Below are positions 53,320 to 55,419 of a stretch of 55,419 nucleotides of DNA, one piece after another (position 1 is the first letter of the stretch; each line of letters begins with the position of its first letter). A program made the translations under genes and the position numbers. Under the pieces are notes generated by a model. It searched no databases and had not been told where the DNA came from. It saw nothing but the letters and a program-made list of their open reading frames with translations. The stretch comes from Spongiactinospora sp. TRM90649 (lineage in GTDB: Bacteria > Actinomycetota > Actinomycetes > Streptosporangiales > Streptosporangiaceae), in contig NZ_JARLTC010000050.1 in the NCBI RefSeq assembly GCF_029382225.1, positions 1 to 55,419 of the forward strand, given 5' to 3'.

Positions 53320-54252
53320 ATGAGCGCCACCAGCCACGAGCCGGACACCCGGGGCGTGCCCGACGTCAGCGGCGGTCCCGCGCCGATCGTGCGGGGCGAG
53401 CCGGTCCAGGTCGCCGACGGTGTCCATGTGATCCCCGACCGGAGGGTGGAGCTCGTCCCGAACGTCGGCATCGTCGTGGGCGAGCGGGCCGCGCTGGTCA
53501 TCGACACCGGCATGGGGCCCGCCAACGGCGCCTACGTCCTGGACCAGGCCCGCCGCCTGGCCGGTGACCGCAGGCTGTACCTGACGGTCACCCACTTCCA
53601 CCCCGAGCACGCCTTCGGCGCCCAGGCGTTCGCGGGCGAGGCGACCATCGTCTACAACCGGGGGCAGCGCGATGAGCTGCGCCGCAAGGGGGCGGTCTAC
53701 CTCGGCATGTTCCGCGGCCTCGGCGCCAACATCGCGGGCTCGCTGGAAGGCGTCGAACTCGTCGATCCGGACCTCATCTACGACGAGGAGGCCGAACTCG
53801 ACCTGGGCGGCCGGACGGCGACGCTGCGCCCGGTCGGCCCGGCCCACACCGCCTCCGACCAGGTCGTGCTGATCGACGGCCGGGTGCTGTTCGCGGGCGA
53901 CCTGCTGGAGACCCGGATCTTCCCGATCACGCCGTACCTGCCGCCGCACGACACCGACGTCGATCCGTCGCGGTGGATCGACGTGCTCGACCGGCTCATC
54001 GCCCTCGGCCCGGAGGTCGTCGTCCCCGGGCACGGCGAGGTGGCCGGGGTGTCGCTGATCGCCGACGTCCACGGCTTCTTGAGCTACGTGCGGGACGAGG
54101 CCGCCCGCCTGCGGGCCGCGGGCCGTACCGGTGAGCAGGCCGCGGCCGAGATCGACCGGGCCGCCCGCGCCCGGTGGAGCACCTGGGAACGGCCCGAGTG
54201 GATCGCCTTCGCAGCCCGCGCCTGCTACGACGCCGCCGGGCGGGACGTCTGA
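53320..54252 (+). CDS. MBL-fold metallo-hydrolase with HxHxEH zinc motif
   Basis: A 310-residue protein. VPNVGIVVGERAALVIDTGM is the first MBL block, LTVTHFHPEHAFGAQAFAGE the zinc motif, with Glu replacing the usual Asp in H-x-H-x-D-H. GPAHTASDQVVLIDGRVLFA gives the third-histidine block, GDLLETRIFPITPYLPP the bridging aspartate, and VVVPGHGEVAG the last histidine. This HFHPEH subgroup occurs in many actinomycetes and its substrate is unknown. ATG 53320 is chosen because GGAG lies 7 bases upstream; GTG 53314 is too close. The divergent TetR protein is the likely regulator. Confidence 0.9.
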   Translation: MSATSHEPDTRGVPDVSGGPAPIVRGEPVQVADGVHVIPDRRVELVPNVGIVVGERAALVIDTGMGPANGAYVLDQARRLAGDRRLYLTVTHFHPEHAFGAQAFAGEATIVYNRGQRDELRRKGAVYLGMFRGLGANIAGSLEGVELVDPDLIYDEEAELDLGGRTATLRPVGPAHTASDQVVLIDGRVLFAGDLLETRIFPITPYLPPHDTDVDPSRWIDVLDRLIALGPEVVVPGHGEVAGVSLIADVHGFLSYVRDEAARLRAAGRTGEQAAAEIDRAARARWSTWERPEWIAFAARACYDAAGRDV

Positions 54253-54262
54253 GGCGGGCCGC

Positions 54263-54682
54263 TCAGACGACGCATCCGTCCTCGTGCGGCCCGGCGACGC
54301 CCTCGGCGATCCGCCGGTAGTCGGGGCACCGGGTGAAGTCCTCGGCGGTGCAGCGCATCAGGTGCTCGACCAGCGCCTTGGACGCGGTGATCTCGGCGAG
54401 CCTGCGCTCCAGATCGGCGTGGTGGCGGCGCAGCAGCTCATGGCGCTCGGCCCCGCCGGACACCGAGAGCACCTCGCGGATCTGCTCCAGGCTCATCCCG
54501 CCCGCCTTCGCCCGGATGATCGTCAGGACGCGGATGACGTGGTCGCGGGTGTAGCGCCTGCGGCCGCTCACCCGGTCGGCCGGGGTGAGCAGCCCCATCG
54601 CCTCCCAGTGCCGCAGCACGTGCGGCGCGAGGTCGAACCGCTCGGCCAGCTCGCCGATCCGCAGGTACGCACTTGACTTCAT
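54263..54682 (-). CDS. MerR-family regulator with C-terminal cysteines
   Basis: A 139-residue protein from ATG 54682 (MKSSAYLRIGELAERFDLAP). The winged helix HVLRHWEAMGLLTPADRVSG then RRRYTRDHVIRVLTIIRAKA, and the dimer helix GGMSLEQIREVLSVSGGAER. The tail carries three cysteines (MRCTAED, TRCPDYR, DGCVV) that could bind metal or react with thiol-active compounds. MerR proteins twist promoters with long spacers. It is divergent from a reductase remnant at 54742. An alternative in-frame GTG at 54712 would place the start inside the promoter. Confidence 0.88.
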   Translation of the reverse strand: MKSSAYLRIGELAERFDLAPHVLRHWEAMGLLTPADRVSGRRRYTRDHVIRVLTIIRAKAGGMSLEQIREVLSVSGGAERHELLRRHHADLERRLAEITASKALVEHLMRCTAEDFTRCPDYRRIAEGVAGPHEDGCVV

Positions 54683-54686
54683 GTTG

Positions 54687-54717
54687 ACATTAACTTGCAG
54701 AGTTGTCTCCACGTCAA
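54687..54717 (-). promoter_or_regulatory. Promoter with 19-bp spacer, MerR type
   Basis: On the minus strand TTGACG (54717-54712), a 19-base spacer containing AACT...AGTT half-sites, then TAATGT (54692-54687). MerR regulators act on promoters with such long spacers. The -10 box lies only 4 bases from ATG 54682, which is tight even for a leaderless transcript, so the exact start or the box assignment may be off. Confidence 0.45.
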
Positions 54718-54741
54718 GCGATCATCGCGCCTGGAGGAGAC

Positions 54742-54831
54742 ATGTTCGACGCCGTCATCGCCGGAGCGGGCCCGGCCGGAATGGCCGCGGCCCTGACCCT
54801 GGGGCGGGTCCACCGCAGGGTGCTCCCCTTC
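54742..54831 (+). pseudogene. N-terminal remnant of a thioredoxin-reductase-like flavoprotein
   Basis: ATG 54742, with a good GGAGGAGA ribosome binding site, reads MFDAVIAGAGPAGMAAALTL then GRVHRRVLPF, the FAD-binding GxGxxG Rossmann start. After about 30 codons the similarity ends and the frame runs into unrelated sequence. The strong ribosome binding site and the divergent MerR gene show that an intact regulated reductase gene once stood here. Confidence 0.6.
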
Positions 54832-54918
54832 CCGCGCCCCACGGCGCGGCCGGGCTGTGGGGCCGGTCGGCCTCCCCGAGCCGGTGGCCCGCCTGGCGGG
54901 CACCCGTGCGACCGGCAG

Positions 54919-55122
54919 GGCTACGGGTTCCGCGACACCGGCGCCGGCGGCTGGGACTGGCGGTACATCATCTCATCCTTCAAGACGTACAACACCTGCT
55001 TCTTCACCAAGGCCTACACCGCGGAAAACTGCGGCGGCACCTTGAAGATCTTCTACGGTGACGTGCCGGACGTCGGGCCTGAGGTGAACGACAACATCAG
55101 GTCCATCATCGTCCACGCGTGA
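54919..55122 (+). pseudogene. C-terminal remnant of a small secreted protein (peptidase-inhibitor I36-like)
   Basis: In the same frame as the reductase remnant the last 67 codons read GYGFRDTGAGGWDWRYIISS, FKTYNTCFFTKAYTAENCGG, TLKIFYGDVPDVGPEVNDNI then RSIIVHA. The spaced cysteines and the 'FYGDVPDVG..NDNIRSI' end resemble the beta/gamma-crystallin-like I36 inhibitor family of actinomycetes. Its signal peptide and N-terminus are missing. Codon pattern looks like real coding sequence. Family call is tentative. Confidence 0.45.
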
Positions 55123-55236
55123 CACGACCGGCCGCTGATCGACGCGCGTGACGGCGCCCTCGGTGACGGGGGCGGTCGCGGCGGCCAGGCAGAAGAGCGC
55201 CACCGCGGTGGCGGCGCCGAGCAGGACGGTCCTCAT
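55117..55236 (-). pseudogene. Signal-peptide remnant on the opposite strand
   Basis: From ATG 55236 the minus strand reads MRTVLLGAATAVALFCLAAA then TAPVTEGAVTRVDQRPVVSR, a plausible signal peptide. It then runs into the antisense of the I36-like fragment and carries no domain. It may be the start of a secreted protein cut by an inversion. Confidence 0.4.
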
Positions 55237-55339
55237 GGTGATCCACGATGGCGGGCCCGGCCGTCCAGGCACATCGGGGACGGCCCCGGGATGTCCCCGG
55301 TCCGCCCCTGGCCCGCTTTCAGGGACCGTCCTACCGGAG

Positions 55340-55419
55340 CGCGGACCGGGCGGCGGGGGCGCCCCCCCCCGGGGGGGGGGGGCGCGCCCCCCCCCCCCGC
55401 CCCCGCCCCGCGCCCCCCC
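55340..55419. other. C/G homopolymer low-complexity end
   Basis: The final bases are almost only C and G in long runs (10 C, 14 G, then 14 C and shorter runs). Such sequence is not seen elsewhere in the window and is typical of low-quality contig ends. It should not be interpreted biologically. Confidence 0.75.

Noticed and set aside
55340..55419. C/G homopolymer tract as a telomere or structured element
   Set aside because: Pure C/G runs with no palindromic organisation at the end of the window fit a sequencing or assembly artefact. Actinomycete telomeres are complex palindromes.
1..55419. CRISPR arrays, tRNA or rRNA genes, phage attachment sites
   Set aside because: Reading both strands showed no regularly spaced repeats of 25-40 bases, no cloverleaf-like or rRNA-like segments, and no integrase or att-like duplications.

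Overview
The window is very GC-rich, uses GTG and TTG starts freely and has tightly packed, often 4-bp-overlapping genes. Its gene families (DUF3159, ECF41 and ECF42 sigma factors, F420-type luciferase-like oxidoreductase, M64 peptidase with a CBM2, TetR/AraC/MerR/PadR/WYL regulators) point to a filamentous actinomycete, possibly Streptosporangiales-like; that placement is inference. No rRNA, tRNA, CRISPR array or intact transposon was seen. The last ~60 bases are C/G homopolymer and look like a contig-end artefact.

Layout. 0-9.4 kb: a partial ArsR regulator; an internally duplicated DoxX-like membrane protein; a seven-bladed YVTN beta-propeller; a graveyard of fragments (Tn3-family transposase, carotenoid oxygenase, SGNH hydrolase, FAD monooxygenase, SDR, agmatinase); a GntR-cupin pair; a TetR regulator; a two-domain VOC protein; and a membrane-anchored metallo-beta-lactamase-fold protein with an internal Tat-like motif. 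9.4-19.8 kb: a probable uptake and oxidation locus. A peptide-type ABC transporter (dppB-dppC-fused ATPase-AraC operon, divergent from its lipoprotein) faces an aldehyde dehydrogenase-cupin operon with its own divergent AraC regulator; the cupin is a paralogue of the one at 4.9 kb. 19.8-28 kb: SnoaL-like proteins, DUF3159, a flavin monooxygenase with divergent TetR, a MmyB-like protein without an HTH, an erythromycin-esterase-family protein divergent from a double-HTH MerR protein, a shortened DUF418 protein and a PadR-DUF1048 pair.

28-46.7 kb: a two-component system divergent from a DUF1349-containing permease; an ECF42 sigma factor with its DGPF/YCII partner; glycosyltransferase and SnoaL pseudogenes; SDR and LLM oxidoreductases; a Liv-type ABC operon (lipoprotein, permease, fused permease-ATPase, ATPase) ending in an amidohydrolase and followed by a MarR gene; an ECF41 sigma factor divergent from a carboxymuconolactone-decarboxylase-like protein lacking the CxxC; and an epoxide hydrolase divergent from a WYL regulator. 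46.7-55.4 kb: a TIM-barrel hydrolase-like protein, a secreted M64 peptidase with CBM2, broken PucR and alpha/beta-hydrolase genes, an acyl-CoA carboxylase beta subunit, TetR-MBL and MerR modules, and terminal fragments.

Two themes stand out. Most modules are a regulator transcribed away from its likely target across a readable operator. And more than a dozen truncated, frameshifted or fused gene remnants lie between intact genes, suggesting repeated illegitimate recombination. The most unusual intact gene is the polytopic MBL protein at 7614-9116, whose topology resembles the dual Sec/Tat design known from actinobacterial Rieske proteins.
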